Source of the DNA: Algoriphagus pacificus
GTDB lineage: Bacteria; Bacteroidota; Bacteroidia; Cytophagales; Cyclobacteriaceae
DNA length: 64,000 bases
Assembly: GCF_017254845.1 (NCBI RefSeq)
Contig: NZ_JAFKCU010000003.1
Location: 861,432 to 925,431 of the forward strand
Direction: 5' to 3'
A program made the position numbers and the translations under genes. Within the stretch, counting starts at the first letter, position 1; every line of letters begins with the position of its first letter. This document shows, piece after piece, positions 9,595-19,995 of the stretch. Below the pieces are notes generated by a model, which searched no databases, was not told the DNA's origin, and saw only the letters and a list, made by a program, of their open reading frames with translations.

Positions 9595-9634
9595 GAGGCA
9601 AGAGCGCTGGCTTTATGCCGTAGTCTCTTGCCTC
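9595..9634. repeat. Inverted repeat inside the left direct repeat
   Basis: GAGGCAAGAG (9595-9604) and CTCTTGCCTC (9625-9634) are perfect complements around a 20-base loop. The right copy of the direct repeat retains the right arm but its left arm is replaced by unrelated sequence. Confidence 0.6.
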
Positions 9635-9670
9635 CTGTGACGGGATCATGCTTAATTGGCGGAAAAAGGA
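9601..9670 (+). repeat. 70-bp direct repeat, left copy
   Basis: Matches 20280-20349 at 68 of 70 positions (mismatches at 9611 and 9635). It lies upstream of the ardC-like gene. The two copies bracket the MscS, sulfatase and DUF1254 cargo. Confidence 0.9.
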
Positions 9671-9827
9671 GTGTGAAAAAAAATTCTATTTTATTCTGAT
9701 TTTTAAGACCAATTAAAGTCCACACTTGATCAATATGAAGTATTTAAGAAATATTTTAGCAAGTGTTTGAAACTACAATATAGAAGTCCATTCATTTCAA
9801 CTAAACAAAAAAGACTTTCAAAAACTA

Positions 9828-11735
9828 TCAATCTTGATTCGGCAAATCCCTGTGATATATAGTTCGGTGAGGAAAGGGTATTTCAATATTCAACTCATCA
9901 AAACGATTTTTAAGCCTCCGTAAAAACTCTCTTTTAACAAGCCATTGTTTCATAGGTTTTGTCTTTAGCAAAACTTTGATAATGATTGCAGAGTCAGCAA
10001 AAGAATCCACTCCCAACATTTCCGGCTCATCAGTAATCAGGTTTTTATATTCATTGTCATTCCTCATACCTTTTGCCACCTTCACGATCACATCCATGAC
10101 ATGGTCAATGTTTTCCTTGTAGGCAATTCCAATTTCAAGAGAAACCCTTGACCACTTGTGAGTCAGGTTACTTACTTTGGTAATCTCGCCATGGGGAATA
10201 AAATGAGCTACTCCCTCCAAATCACGTAAAACAGTAGTTCGCAAACTGATGTCCTCAACAACACCTGAAATGTTATCTATCTTGATCACATTTCCTACGC
10301 GATACTGATTTTCAGAAAGGATCATAAATCCAGAGAAAAAATCTTTAACCAAACTTTGCGCTCCAAATGCGATAGCCAGAGAAAAAACAGCTGCGCCGCC
10401 TAGGAGTACGGATACATTGATACCTAATTCTGATAAAACCGTAAGAAACCCTATAAAAATCACAGCTATCGAAAGTCCACTTCGAATTGCTCGACTTAAT
10501 GTTTCAAACCGTTCTTCTCGATCCTCCTTTGTTTTATACCCACGAAAGGTCAATCCTCTAAGTATATGACCTATTATCCATTTACCACCTAACCAAATCA
10601 TAAATAACATTAATAGAATTATTAGGATACGGGGCCCTGTATTTACAAGGAATGAGATTATTCTATGAGGGGCCAAAGGACTTCTTAGGTATTCCAACCA
10701 TCTATTCTGAGTCAAAATTTTTCGAGTTGCATCAGCCACCTCATTAGTCATCGAGCTTTTTAAACTGTTCAAGTTTGATACCCTACTTTCTATTTGGGTT
10801 ATTTGACCATCATCCTTTGCTATTAGGCTATCTACTTTACCAATAAACCCATAAGACTGGGCAATTCTATTAGCAATAACCGACTGTAGTCTAGGATTTG
10901 AATTGGATTTTTGAAGTTCTTTTAATTGGACTTCTAATTGTTTAATTGTCGATTTCCAATGTGCAAGTTGTTTTTGGGAGTTGAAAGAAAAAGATTCCAT
11001 TAAATCAAGATCATCTTGGTTGATGGTTGATAGTTGTTCAAGTAACAACCACCTGATTTTAGCCACATCAAATTTGGCTTTTAATAGCTTCAACTCCCTT
11101 TCAGCCTCGACAATGCGCCAATTGTATTCATTATCAACTTCATTAATAGATATTTCTTTGTTAAAAAATGTGCTATCCGATTTTAAAGAATCCAAGTTTG
11201 AAATATTCTTTGAAATAAATTGGTTCGAGCCCCTCTCTAACAGATCCATTATAATCGAAGAATTCCCCTTCATGGACAATGCAAAAATCTCTTCTTCTTT
11301 TTCAATTTTACTTTTTACAATTTTTATCTGTTGATTTAGATTACGTCTCCGTTGCAACATAAATTCCAATCCTTCTTTTAACTTTTCCCATTCCTGGACT
11401 TGAAAAGCAAGGTCTACAGGAGGACTCTCCATCTTCTTAATGGAGTCTAAGTAATTGTCTATCTGATAAAATTGAACAGCCGTATTTTGAAAAATAGGTT
11501 CCTGCCTAGTACTATCAGATTTTAGGGAAATTAATCTAGATTTATCTTGAATTATTCGCTGGCTCAGTTCAACCAGAAATTCTATATCCGTTAATTTTTC
11601 ACTACCAACTGATTCTTTTTCGATCTCATTTTGATTTTGAATTACCCTAGCTGCATTGGACAAAGCAGGTATAAACAGGAAAATTATAATGAATGATCCA
11701 CAAAAATTCCTAAAGGCTTGATTAAATGGATCCAT
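9828..11735 (-). CDS. MscS-family mechanosensitive channel with long coiled-coil domain
   Basis: 635 residues. Signal-like N-terminus, about 300 residues of charged heptad-like helices (periplasmic, as in larger MscK/YnaI-type proteins), then membrane helices (about 365-460). The pore helix GGAAVFSLAIAFGAQSLVKDFFSGF (given in part) and the beta/cytoplasmic vestibule domain from ENQYRVGNVIKIDN onwards follow. MscS channels open under membrane tension and release solutes during osmotic downshock. It reads in the same direction as the sulfatase operon upstream but is separated from it by 134 bases, so may have its own promoter. Confidence 0.85.
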   Translation of the reverse strand: MDPFNQAFRNFCGSFIIIFLFIPALSNAARVIQNQNEIEKESVGSEKLTDIEFLVELSQRIIQDKSRLISLKSDSTRQEPIFQNTAVQFYQIDNYLDSIKKMESPPVDLAFQVQEWEKLKEGLEFMLQRRRNLNQQIKIVKSKIEKEEEIFALSMKGNSSIIMDLLERGSNQFISKNISNLDSLKSDSTFFNKEISINEVDNEYNWRIVEAERELKLLKAKFDVAKIRWLLLEQLSTINQDDLDLMESFSFNSQKQLAHWKSTIKQLEVQLKELQKSNSNPRLQSVIANRIAQSYGFIGKVDSLIAKDDGQITQIESRVSNLNSLKSSMTNEVADATRKILTQNRWLEYLRSPLAPHRIISFLVNTGPRILIILLMLFMIWLGGKWIIGHILRGLTFRGYKTKEDREERFETLSRAIRSGLSIAVIFIGFLTVLSELGINVSVLLGGAAVFSLAIAFGAQSLVKDFFSGFMILSENQYRVGNVIKIDNISGVVEDISLRTTVLRDLEGVAHFIPHGEITKVSNLTHKWSRVSLEIGIAYKENIDHVMDVIVKVAKGMRNDNEYKNLITDEPEMLGVDSFADSAIIIKVLLKTKPMKQWLVKREFLRRLKNRFDELNIEIPFPHRTIYHRDLPNQD

Positions 11736-11869
11736 ATAAAAAGATGGTTGTTTAGAAGAATTAATTCAACAAATGATAATCTTCGAACTTAATTTTTAGG
11801 CTTTCGGAAAATTTATATACCATTTCAATAATCTCGAAATTCTCTAATGGAATTGGTTTTACTTTTCTA

Positions 11870-13312
11870 TTATTCAATGTTTTTACTTACACCTGGAGGT
11901 TCCCAAGATCCGTTCATTGCAACCTCTTCTGGCCCATAAATCCTCATCATTAAATAGAACGGTTCGTTTGGAGCAGGCAACCAATTTGATTTTTCATTGG
12001 CAGAATCAGGAGCTTCTTTTTGAATATAAATTGTAAGCCCTCCCTCTTTGTCAAAATAAAGTCCTTCTGTGGTGGAGTTGATTAAATAGCGGTCAATCTC
12101 ATTTTCAACCATATAGCCACCGACTCCATCCGCTTGTTTATTGTAAAGCGTAAGAGACCAAAAATATTTGGCAGGTGGAATTTGATCTTTGTTAAAGTGT
12201 ATTTTATAGTTAACCTTACTTCCGTCCAAAATATCTCCATCCATATCAACATGGGCAATCGGGTAAAATGCCTCTATTTTATCATTTCCATAGATCCCAA
12301 CCATTACAGCTGCGGCTCTTAGAAGCCAATCCTGATTAAAAAATTCCCTTGGTCCAAAAGCATTCATCATACTCCAACCGTTTACTTTCCCAGCGATGTT
12401 TTCTGCTTTATTCTTAATGGCATTCTGAGCTTCTTTTATCCCTTCATGAATAGAATTTAATACCTCGGGAGAATAGTTAGTAGAATCGAATTTCCCTCCC
12501 GGTTCAATTCCAATTTTCCTAAACCTATTTAATGAAGCTGAATCTTCTTGGTGCAAAGGTTCAATCATCGTAAGATAAAAATTGACATATTTTACAAACC
12601 TGGCATCTGAAAACTCTTCAGGATTTAAAGGGATCCAATTTAGATCTGAGGAGGGTTTTGGCTCGAATCCTTGAAATACACTCAAAGGCTGAAGTTTATA
12701 TTGCTTTTGAATAGCCAATACGTTGGATAAATCATCTTTCCCCTTAAGCTGAGTCCGTCCAATAATTGTAACAAACTGACTTTCGCTATGAAAAACCCCC
12801 GAAAACTTATCTTTTGGAATTTCTCCCTGGTAGCTAGGTCCAATAAATAAATAGTCCCCACCTTCTGTACCGGTTGTCCGTGTACCTATGTAAGCAAAAT
12901 TGTGAGTGAAAAGATCCACACATTGGAAAACATAATATCTATCTTCTATGTCAGGAACAGAAAGCACCAAAGGCTCTGCCCTTAGATCAATTCCAAAAGC
13001 TGAATAAGGGGTGTCCCCATTCATAGACACTACGTCCTTTCTTGTGTGATCCGCAGGTATAGTATCATTCGAAATTTTATTTAGTGGCCCACGATATCCG
13101 GGGCTTTGAGGCATGGTGGTATAAAATTGAGCCTGATACCCCATCAAAAGAGGATAGGAAAAAATGTAGGCTTCTTTGGCAATTTCTTTTGCTTCCGTTG
13201 GATCGTCAGTTATTGTGGCTTTTTGAACTGGCTCACAAGAAAAAAGAAAACCGATAAGGCATCTTAAAGAGATGATCAAAAAACGGTTTATTTGCTTAGA
13301 CATCGTCATCAT
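11870..13312 (-). CDS. DUF1254/DUF1214 lipoprotein (second copy)
   Basis: 480 residues. Lipobox in LIGFLFSCEPV, so probably a lipoprotein. N-terminal DUF1254 (AYIFSYPLLMGYQAQF ... NGDTPYSAFGIDL) and C-terminal DUF1214 (YFWSLTLYNKQ ... SNWLPAPNEPFYLMMRIYGPE). The biochemical role of this pair of domains is not established. It ends the four-gene operon, eight bases after the sulfatase stop, and is a paralogue of the protein at 15702-17138. Confidence 0.8.
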   Translation of the reverse strand: MMTMSKQINRFLIISLRCLIGFLFSCEPVQKATITDDPTEAKEIAKEAYIFSYPLLMGYQAQFYTTMPQSPGYRGPLNKISNDTIPADHTRKDVVSMNGDTPYSAFGIDLRAEPLVLSVPDIEDRYYVFQCVDLFTHNFAYIGTRTTGTEGGDYLFIGPSYQGEIPKDKFSGVFHSESQFVTIIGRTQLKGKDDLSNVLAIQKQYKLQPLSVFQGFEPKPSSDLNWIPLNPEEFSDARFVKYVNFYLTMIEPLHQEDSASLNRFRKIGIEPGGKFDSTNYSPEVLNSIHEGIKEAQNAIKNKAENIAGKVNGWSMMNAFGPREFFNQDWLLRAAAVMVGIYGNDKIEAFYPIAHVDMDGDILDGSKVNYKIHFNKDQIPPAKYFWSLTLYNKQADGVGGYMVENEIDRYLINSTTEGLYFDKEGGLTIYIQKEAPDSANEKSNWLPAPNEPFYLMMRIYGPEEVAMNGSWEPPGVSKNIE

Positions 13313-13320
13313 TTTTGATT

Positions 13321-15681
13321 CTATTGTTTAGTATAATGGACGTTTACAGATTTAATCTGACCGTTAAAACTAAACGGTGCTTTGTCATAATAGACATCTG
13401 ATATAGGTGAGCCGAGGTCTGTGCCGATATCCAAACATTCATTAAATGTGAAGGATAAATTTACCAAAGTGGGTACCACCCCAGATGAATAAGGCTTTCC
13501 GTTTACTTCGATTTCGACTTTACCTGTGTTTAAAAAAGCATAATCATCTCTTCTTTCTGTACCAAGCTCTATCACTATTTTATTATCTCCCGTAGGTAAT
13601 TTTGTCTTTCCTTTAATTATCGTTCGTTGGATTTCCATCATATTGTACTCATAGTGTAGAATTCCATCGACTACATAGCAACTCAATCCACCTGAAAATC
13701 CACCAAGCGCCAGCAACACTCCATTTGCTTTTTGAGGTACATCAACATCAATTGTAATTCTATTTGGAATTGTCCCCAATTTGGGAGCCGCAATTTCTGG
13801 CAATCGGGTAAAATTGCCTGGATAATTAAATTCTGTTGCTGGATTTGATGCTAGGGAATCCGGATGAAGGGCAAGGTACAAACCACCTCCTATTGGTAGA
13901 TTGTTGTTTTTGGCGGATTCCACCAAAAACTGTTCTTTCATTGCTCGAAGCTTTTCAGGATAACTTTGTGCCAAATCATTGGCTTGGGAAAAATCTTCTT
14001 CCAAGTTGTATAATTCCCAATTATCCTTATCGGGAGTCCATTCTGCAAGACCCGGCGTAATGGTCATCCACGGAACCCGGGGACCAAATGTGGCAGCAAA
14101 CCAACCATCATGATAAATTCCTCGGCTACCCATAATGTCGAAAAATTGGGTATGTTTTTGACCTGGCGAATCTGCATCATTGAATGAATACGCCATACTT
14201 GTACCATCAAAAGGTATCTGTTGAAATCCATTCACCATCAAAGGATGTTGGATTTTCAGAACATCATAAATAGTCGGAACCACATCATTCACATGGTGGA
14301 ATTGAGTTCTGATCTGATTGTCTGGTTTGATTTTTTCAGGCCAAGATACCACTAAGGGTTGTCGTGTCCCACCAAAATAAGCTCCCAAAAGCTTTGTTCC
14401 TTTAAAAGGGGTTGATCCTGCCCATGCCCAACCAGCATGGTACATGTTGTCTGTTTTTGGGGTACCTAATATCTCTAATCCACCTAATTCATTAGCCGTC
14501 CGAATATGATCCGCCACAGTAGAAGGGATTTGATTTTGCGTAAGCGCTTCACTTATTGATCCTTTTATGCCTTCAGAACTTGATCCATTATCTCCCCATA
14601 TATAAAAAATAAGCGTATTTTCTCTTATCTCCAAGGATTCTAGTTCTTCGATGATCCGCCCAGCCTCATAGTCAGCCTGTTCTGTAAAACCTGCAAAAAC
14701 CTCCATCAGTTTTCGTTGAAAAGGTTTCTCATTCTCAGGAATATCACTCCAGGCATCCAATCCTTCTGGGCGTGGAGTTAATTCGGTATTATCAGGAATC
14801 CAGCCTGTTTCTTTTTGTCTTTCGAAAACACGGTATCTGTAGGCATCCCATCCATCATCAAATTTACCCTTATATTTATCACTCCATTTCTTTGGTACCT
14901 GATGCGGTCCATGGGATGCTCCGGGAGCCCAATATATAAGAAATGGCTTTTCGGGATAGATTGCTTGATGAGTCCTGATCCATTCTATGGCGTTGTCTGC
15001 TAAATCTTCAGAAAGAGAATACCCTTCCTCTGGAGATTTGGGAGGATGTACATAGGTGGTATTTTTGATGAGGGTAGGTTCATATTGAGATGTTTCACCT
15101 GCCAGGAAACCATAGAAATATTCAAACCCATATCCCACCGGCCAGTAATCAAAAGGACCTGCTTGGGTAGTTTGCCCTCCAGGAGTATTATGCCATTTGC
15201 CAAATGCAGCAGTACTATATCCATAATTTTTCAAAACCTCGGCCACTGTAGCTGAAGTTTTGGGAATAAGACCACTGAATCCATCCCAGTCATTGGCAAG
15301 CTCAGTTATTTGACCATTTCCAATCCGAGTATGGTTGCGTCCCGTCAATAAAGCAGCACGAGTTGGAGAACACATTGCCGTAGAGTGGAATCTGTTATAT
15401 GAAATACCTTCCTGGGACAATTTGGTAAATGTAGGTGTATGAACTTCACCTCCGTAGGTATCGGGAAGTCCAGGCCCCGTATCATCCAAAAGAATGATCA
15501 AAATATTTGGTGCATTCTCAGGAAGGTGAGAAATATTATTCCTGTTTCTATATATAGATTCATCAATGGTTCGACCTGCGATACTTGCAGTAGGTGTGGG
15601 CTTAAAAGGTAAAATCTCCTGGGCTATGGTTACTCCAAAACCAAAAACAAGAAAAAGGATAAGCACCAATGTTGTTTTCAT
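13321..15681 (-). CDS. Arylsulfatase (second copy)
   Basis: 786 residues. Signal peptide ending VTIAQ. Type I sulfatase: metal-binding Asp pair in ILLDDTGPG (66-67), the formylglycine motif CSPTR at Cys104 followed by ALLTGR, GKWH, and IWGDNGSSSEG. The Cys must be converted to formylglycine by a maturase (FGE or anSME); none is in the window. A C-terminal beta-rich domain (about 640-780) follows the catalytic part. It hydrolyses sulfate esters, substrate unknown. Same operon as its paralogue at 17148 and the two DUF1254 lipoproteins. Confidence 0.88.
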   Translation of the reverse strand: MKTTLVLILFLVFGFGVTIAQEILPFKPTPTASIAGRTIDESIYRNRNNISHLPENAPNILIILLDDTGPGLPDTYGGEVHTPTFTKLSQEGISYNRFHSTAMCSPTRAALLTGRNHTRIGNGQITELANDWDGFSGLIPKTSATVAEVLKNYGYSTAAFGKWHNTPGGQTTQAGPFDYWPVGYGFEYFYGFLAGETSQYEPTLIKNTTYVHPPKSPEEGYSLSEDLADNAIEWIRTHQAIYPEKPFLIYWAPGASHGPHQVPKKWSDKYKGKFDDGWDAYRYRVFERQKETGWIPDNTELTPRPEGLDAWSDIPENEKPFQRKLMEVFAGFTEQADYEAGRIIEELESLEIRENTLIFYIWGDNGSSSEGIKGSISEALTQNQIPSTVADHIRTANELGGLEILGTPKTDNMYHAGWAWAGSTPFKGTKLLGAYFGGTRQPLVVSWPEKIKPDNQIRTQFHHVNDVVPTIYDVLKIQHPLMVNGFQQIPFDGTSMAYSFNDADSPGQKHTQFFDIMGSRGIYHDGWFAATFGPRVPWMTITPGLAEWTPDKDNWELYNLEEDFSQANDLAQSYPEKLRAMKEQFLVESAKNNNLPIGGGLYLALHPDSLASNPATEFNYPGNFTRLPEIAAPKLGTIPNRITIDVDVPQKANGVLLALGGFSGGLSCYVVDGILHYEYNMMEIQRTIIKGKTKLPTGDNKIVIELGTERRDDYAFLNTGKVEIEVNGKPYSSGVVPTLVNLSFTFNECLDIGTDLGSPISDVYYDKAPFSFNGQIKSVNVHYTKQ

Positions 15682-15701
15682 AAAGACAGAATTTTAGATT
15701 T

Positions 15702-17138
15702 TCATTCTTCGGTTTTTATCATACCAGGGATTTTCCATTCTCCTCTGAGAATTTCATCTTTCGGGCCATATAGTCTCATGACACAATAGAAGGGTCCGTC
15801 CGGAGCGGGTAGCCAGTTGGATTCCAATTCGGCTCCCGGGGATTCATTTTGTACATAAAAAACCAAAGATCCATTCTCCTCTCTTTTGAAATCATCCAAA
15901 GAGGTGGAATTTACGAGGTATTTATCCAAGGGATTATCGACCAAGAGTTGAGATTTGCCATCATACATGGTGATCGACCAAAACGCATTTACCGGAGGTA
16001 ATTCACCTTCATCAAAAGTAATAGTGTAGTTGTTTTGGGATGCATCCAAGGGCGCACCTTGATTGTCGGTCAGGTACATGGGGTAAGACGCTTCGGTGGC
16101 TGAATTCCCGTACAAACCAAGATAGGCTCCCACAGCCCGGATCAGATAAAAATTATCATATCCATAATTCTGCTGGGCACTCTGATTTAAAAATTCCCTT
16201 GTACCAAATATTTTGGTGCTTCCCAAAGCGTCAGAAGATCTTTCCTGGATGAATGCTTCCATCTCTGAAAAGCCATCTTTGACACCAGCCTGAATTGCTT
16301 CCTGAATTTTTGAGTCAAATCCTGATAAGTCGAATCCTTCTTTTGTACCAATTCCTATGCGATTAAACTTTTGGTATAATAATTCTTCTCCCTCCGGTAC
16401 TTGAACAAAATCCAAAACAAAATCCAGATAGGTAAATGCCGCTGCAGTAAACTGATCTCCTTCATTCCACTTTGGGAAGTTTGCATCGAGATCTCTGGCA
16501 ATCGGGGTTTTCCCCAAATACTCACTAAGGGTTTCCACCCGGTATTGGCTTTGCAATGCTGCTACTTTATTCAAATCCTCCTGACCAAAAAGTTGGGTAC
16601 GGACAATGGTGAAAAACAAGTCTGTCTCAGATCGAATGACCTTATTGATTCCTTCTGGAACCTTCCCTTCCCAATCTTCTAAAGCGATCAAATAGCTTCC
16701 GGGTTCGGTGCCTGTAGTTAAGGAACCGATGTAGGCGAAGTTATGGGTAAATAGGTCAATCAATTGAAAACTGTAATATCGGTCTTCACCAACCTGGGGA
16801 ACTGAAAATACAATGGGTTCCTTTCGGATATCACTCCAAAACATACAATAGGGGGTGTCAGAATTTGGGGTGACGATAGCTTTATCTTCAGGAGAAAATA
16901 ATCGGGCCTCACAGGATTTTTCATTAAGGTCCCCTTTGTAATCCCCGGAATTTTTATCAATTACATTTGCGTAAAGCGTTTTGTAATTGACGACCAAAGG
17001 AAAACCATAGATAAAGGCTTCTTTGGAAATTTGCCGGGCTTCCTCGGGACTCAATTCATTTTCATTGGAACAGCCTATGAAAAGGATTGGAATGACTAAA
17101 AGTATCCCTACAGAGTATTTATTCATTTTGGATGTCAT
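15702..17138 (-). CDS. DUF1254/DUF1214 lipoprotein (first copy)
   Basis: 478 residues. Lipobox in LFIGCSNEN. DUF1254 (AFIYGFPLVVNYKTLY ... TPNSDTPYCMFWSD) then DUF1214 (AFWSITMYD ... SNWLPAPDGPFYCVMRLYGP). Nine bases separate it from the upstream sulfatase and twenty from the downstream one, so transcription is surely shared. Recurrent pairing with sulfatase suggests it handles the sulfatase substrate or product, which is inference. Confidence 0.8.
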   Translation of the reverse strand: MTSKMNKYSVGILLVIPILFIGCSNENELSPEEARQISKEAFIYGFPLVVNYKTLYANVIDKNSGDYKGDLNEKSCEARLFSPEDKAIVTPNSDTPYCMFWSDIRKEPIVFSVPQVGEDRYYSFQLIDLFTHNFAYIGSLTTGTEPGSYLIALEDWEGKVPEGINKVIRSETDLFFTIVRTQLFGQEDLNKVAALQSQYRVETLSEYLGKTPIARDLDANFPKWNEGDQFTAAAFTYLDFVLDFVQVPEGEELLYQKFNRIGIGTKEGFDLSGFDSKIQEAIQAGVKDGFSEMEAFIQERSSDALGSTKIFGTREFLNQSAQQNYGYDNFYLIRAVGAYLGLYGNSATEASYPMYLTDNQGAPLDASQNNYTITFDEGELPPVNAFWSITMYDGKSQLLVDNPLDKYLVNSTSLDDFKREENGSLVFYVQNESPGAELESNWLPAPDGPFYCVMRLYGPKDEILRGEWKIPGMIKTEE

Positions 17139-17147
17139 AGGCTATAT

Positions 17148-19511
17148 TTATTGATCGACCAAATACTGGGATTTGAAACTGTGAATTTGTCCAGTGTATT
17201 TAAATGGAGCTTTGGAATAATAAGCTTCTGATACGGGAGAGCCTAAATCGGCTCCTAAATCAAAGCATTCATTCACTGAGAAGCCTGCCGTGATAATCGT
17301 GGGAATTGAGCCTTTGATCATTTCTTCACCATTAACAGTAATGGTAATGTTTGCCGCCTGTAAGAATGCCTTGCTGGCATGAGCTTTTGGCTCAAAGACT
17401 AACTCGATGTTCACATCTCCATCAGGAAGCTTTGTGCTGCTCTTAAGCTTAGTACGCTCTATCTCAAAGAGATTATATTCATAATTCAAAATTCCTTCTT
17501 CTACGTAAAGAGTAAGGCCTCCTGCATACCCAGCTAAGGCAAAAATTACCCCACTCGAATTACTTGGATTGGTTAATTCTATGGTGGTTTTGTTTCTTAC
17601 CAGACCTAGTCTCGGGGCATTGGATTCGGGTACTCGAACTGTATTGTTGGGATAGATAAAAGTTGATCTTGGATTTACTTTAAGTTCCTCTGGATGTAGC
17701 AATACATATAGTCCTCCTCCAATCGGTAAATTTTTGTTTCGTCGAGACTCTTCCAAGAATAATTGCTTTAACTCTTCCAGTTTTTCAGGATACTCATTGG
17801 CCAAATCAATAGCTTGGCTAAAATCATTTTCCAGATTGTGTAATTCCCAGACATCATTTTTAGGGTTCCAGGATTCCAATCCAGGTGTTCGTGTCATCCA
17901 AGGTACTCTGGGGCCGAAGGTGGATGCCATCCAACCTTCATGATAGATGGCTCTGCTGCCCATTACATCAAAGAATTGGGTTTTCTTTTTACCTTCTGCA
18001 TTTGCTTGATCAAATGTATAGGCCATACTGATTCCATCCATTACATCCTGCTCAAACCCGTTGACGACCTTGGGCAAGGGTATATTCAAAACTTCATAAA
18101 TGGTTGGAGTAATGTCATTGACATGGTGAAACTGTGAGCGCACTATTCCATCGGCTTTAATTTTATCAGGCCATGAGACCACCATGGGTTGTCTGGTTCC
18201 TCCAAAGTGTGCGGCAACCAACTTTGTAGATCGAAATGGTGTAGCTCCTGCCCAAGCCCATCCTGCATGATACATATTGTCGGTTTTTGGCCCTCCCAAC
18301 GCATCTAAGCCACCCAACTCTTGGTTCATTACCCGGATATGATCTGAAATCTCGGTCGGAATTTGATTTTGTGCTAGTAACTCGCTGATGGTGCCGTTTT
18401 GGCCTTCAGAACTACTTCCATTATCTCCCCAGATATAAAAAATCAACGTATTATCATCTATGCCTAATTCCTCAACAGCGTCCACAATACGGCCTACATT
18501 ATAATCGGCATGCTCGGTAAATCCTGCAAATACTTCCATCAATCTTCGCTGAAAATCCTTTTCATCTTCAGGGATCTCATCCCAAGCTGCCATTGTTTCA
18601 GGTCGTTCTGTAAGAATGGTGTTTTCGGGGATCCAGCCTAGCTCCTTTTGCCTTTCAAAGACACGTTTTCTATAGGCATCCCATCCATCATCAAATTTTC
18701 CTTTGTATTTATCTGCCCATTTGTTGTTTACGTGATGTGGCCCATGAACTGCTCCAGGTGCCCAATACATAAAAAAGGGTTGGTTAGGTTTCAAGGCCTG
18801 ATGGTTTTCAATCCATTTGATTGCGTCATCAGCCAAGTCATCTGTTAAATGATAACCTTCTTCAACAGTTTTTGGAGGATGGTCAACATACGCATTATTT
18901 CTGACCAAAGTGGGCTCATATTGGGAGGTTTCTCCTCCCAGAAAACCATAAAAATATTCAAAGCCATAACCAGTGGGCCATTCATCAAAAGGTCCTGCTT
19001 TGGAAGTTGAACCTGGATTGGTATTATGCCATTTTCCAAAAGCAGAGGTACTATACCCATAATTTTTTAAGACCTCCGCTACTGTTGCAGATGTTTTTGG
19101 GATTACACCACTAAAACCATCCCAGTCATTAGCCCATTCTGTTATCTGACCATTTCCAACTCTAGTATGGTTTCTACCGGTCAAAAGTGAGGCTCTTGTA
19201 GGAGAACACATTGCAGTGGAATGGAATCTGTTATAGGATATTCCTTGATTCGCCAATTTTGTCAAAGTTGGCGTGTGAACCTCTCCACCATAGGTATCCG
19301 GCAGCGCTGGTCCGGAGTCATCAATCAAGATTACAATAATATTTGGGGCATCTCCTGGCAGGTAGCTGGGTTGCTGCCGATGTTGATGGGTTGATTCTTC
19401 CATTGTTTCCCCAGCGATGCTTGAGGAAGGAACAATAGGAAATGGTAGTATATCCTGAGCGAATGATGTAAATGGATAAAAAAAGCCAAGTAGAATTAAA
19501 AATCTATTCAT
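17148..19511 (-). CDS. Arylsulfatase (first copy, operon leader)
   Basis: 787 residues from the ATG at 19511, chosen because AGGAG lies six bases upstream and a clear signal peptide (FLILLGFFYPFTSFAQ) starts there; an ATG at 19544 lacks both. Type I sulfatase with VILIDDSGPALPDTYGG, formylglycine motif CSPTR (Cys102), GKWHNT and IWGDNGSSSEG. Very similar in order and motif spacing to the copy at 13321. First gene of the operon; 450 AT-rich bases upstream must hold the promoter. Confidence 0.88.
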   Translation of the reverse strand: MNRFLILLGFFYPFTSFAQDILPFPIVPSSSIAGETMEESTHQHRQQPSYLPGDAPNIIVILIDDSGPALPDTYGGEVHTPTLTKLANQGISYNRFHSTAMCSPTRASLLTGRNHTRVGNGQITEWANDWDGFSGVIPKTSATVAEVLKNYGYSTSAFGKWHNTNPGSTSKAGPFDEWPTGYGFEYFYGFLGGETSQYEPTLVRNNAYVDHPPKTVEEGYHLTDDLADDAIKWIENHQALKPNQPFFMYWAPGAVHGPHHVNNKWADKYKGKFDDGWDAYRKRVFERQKELGWIPENTILTERPETMAAWDEIPEDEKDFQRRLMEVFAGFTEHADYNVGRIVDAVEELGIDDNTLIFYIWGDNGSSSEGQNGTISELLAQNQIPTEISDHIRVMNQELGGLDALGGPKTDNMYHAGWAWAGATPFRSTKLVAAHFGGTRQPMVVSWPDKIKADGIVRSQFHHVNDITPTIYEVLNIPLPKVVNGFEQDVMDGISMAYTFDQANAEGKKKTQFFDVMGSRAIYHEGWMASTFGPRVPWMTRTPGLESWNPKNDVWELHNLENDFSQAIDLANEYPEKLEELKQLFLEESRRNKNLPIGGGLYVLLHPEELKVNPRSTFIYPNNTVRVPESNAPRLGLVRNKTTIELTNPSNSSGVIFALAGYAGGLTLYVEEGILNYEYNLFEIERTKLKSSTKLPDGDVNIELVFEPKAHASKAFLQAANITITVNGEEMIKGSIPTIITAGFSVNECFDLGADLGSPVSEAYYSKAPFKYTGQIHSFKSQYLVDQ

Positions 19512-19941
19512 AAAAAACTCCTGATTTAAGTTGTAATTAAACATTAATTAACTTTCAGAATTATGGCTTAAAGTAAAAACCAATAAATTATGATTCATAT
19601 AATTATAATTATTCTTTGTAAAATCTACAATTTTTAGTTTAAGTATTTTCAGGAAAATGCCTTTTAGATAAAAAATCGCAAGTCAATTCCTTATTATTTT
19701 CCGATTACAGAAAGAATTGTTAGAACTATAAAAAGAGTAAATCTCTAATATTTAATTAGCAGAATACAAAACCAATAATCCTTAATTCTACTTTAAAGGC
19801 TCTAGAATTCTGAAAAAAATTAGTAGCAGGTACATAAAAAGTAATCTATTCACCTATTGCAAAAACTAGAAAAGGTAATTTTATGAAAAATTGATCAAGA
19901 AGATGACAATCTTTATGATCCGAGCAAGCCATTTGAGGTAA

Positions 19942-19971
19942 TAAAAAAATAAGCCCAAATCTCTTTGGGCT
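19942..19971 (-). terminator. Rho-independent terminator of the PorP remnant
   Basis: AGCCCAAA-TCTC-TTTGGGCT, followed on the minus strand by TATTTTTTTA. It lies 25 bases beyond the remnant's stop, showing that a once complete transcription unit ended here. Confidence 0.75.
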
Positions 19972-19995
19972 AATGAATAAATTTCTCTTGTCTAA

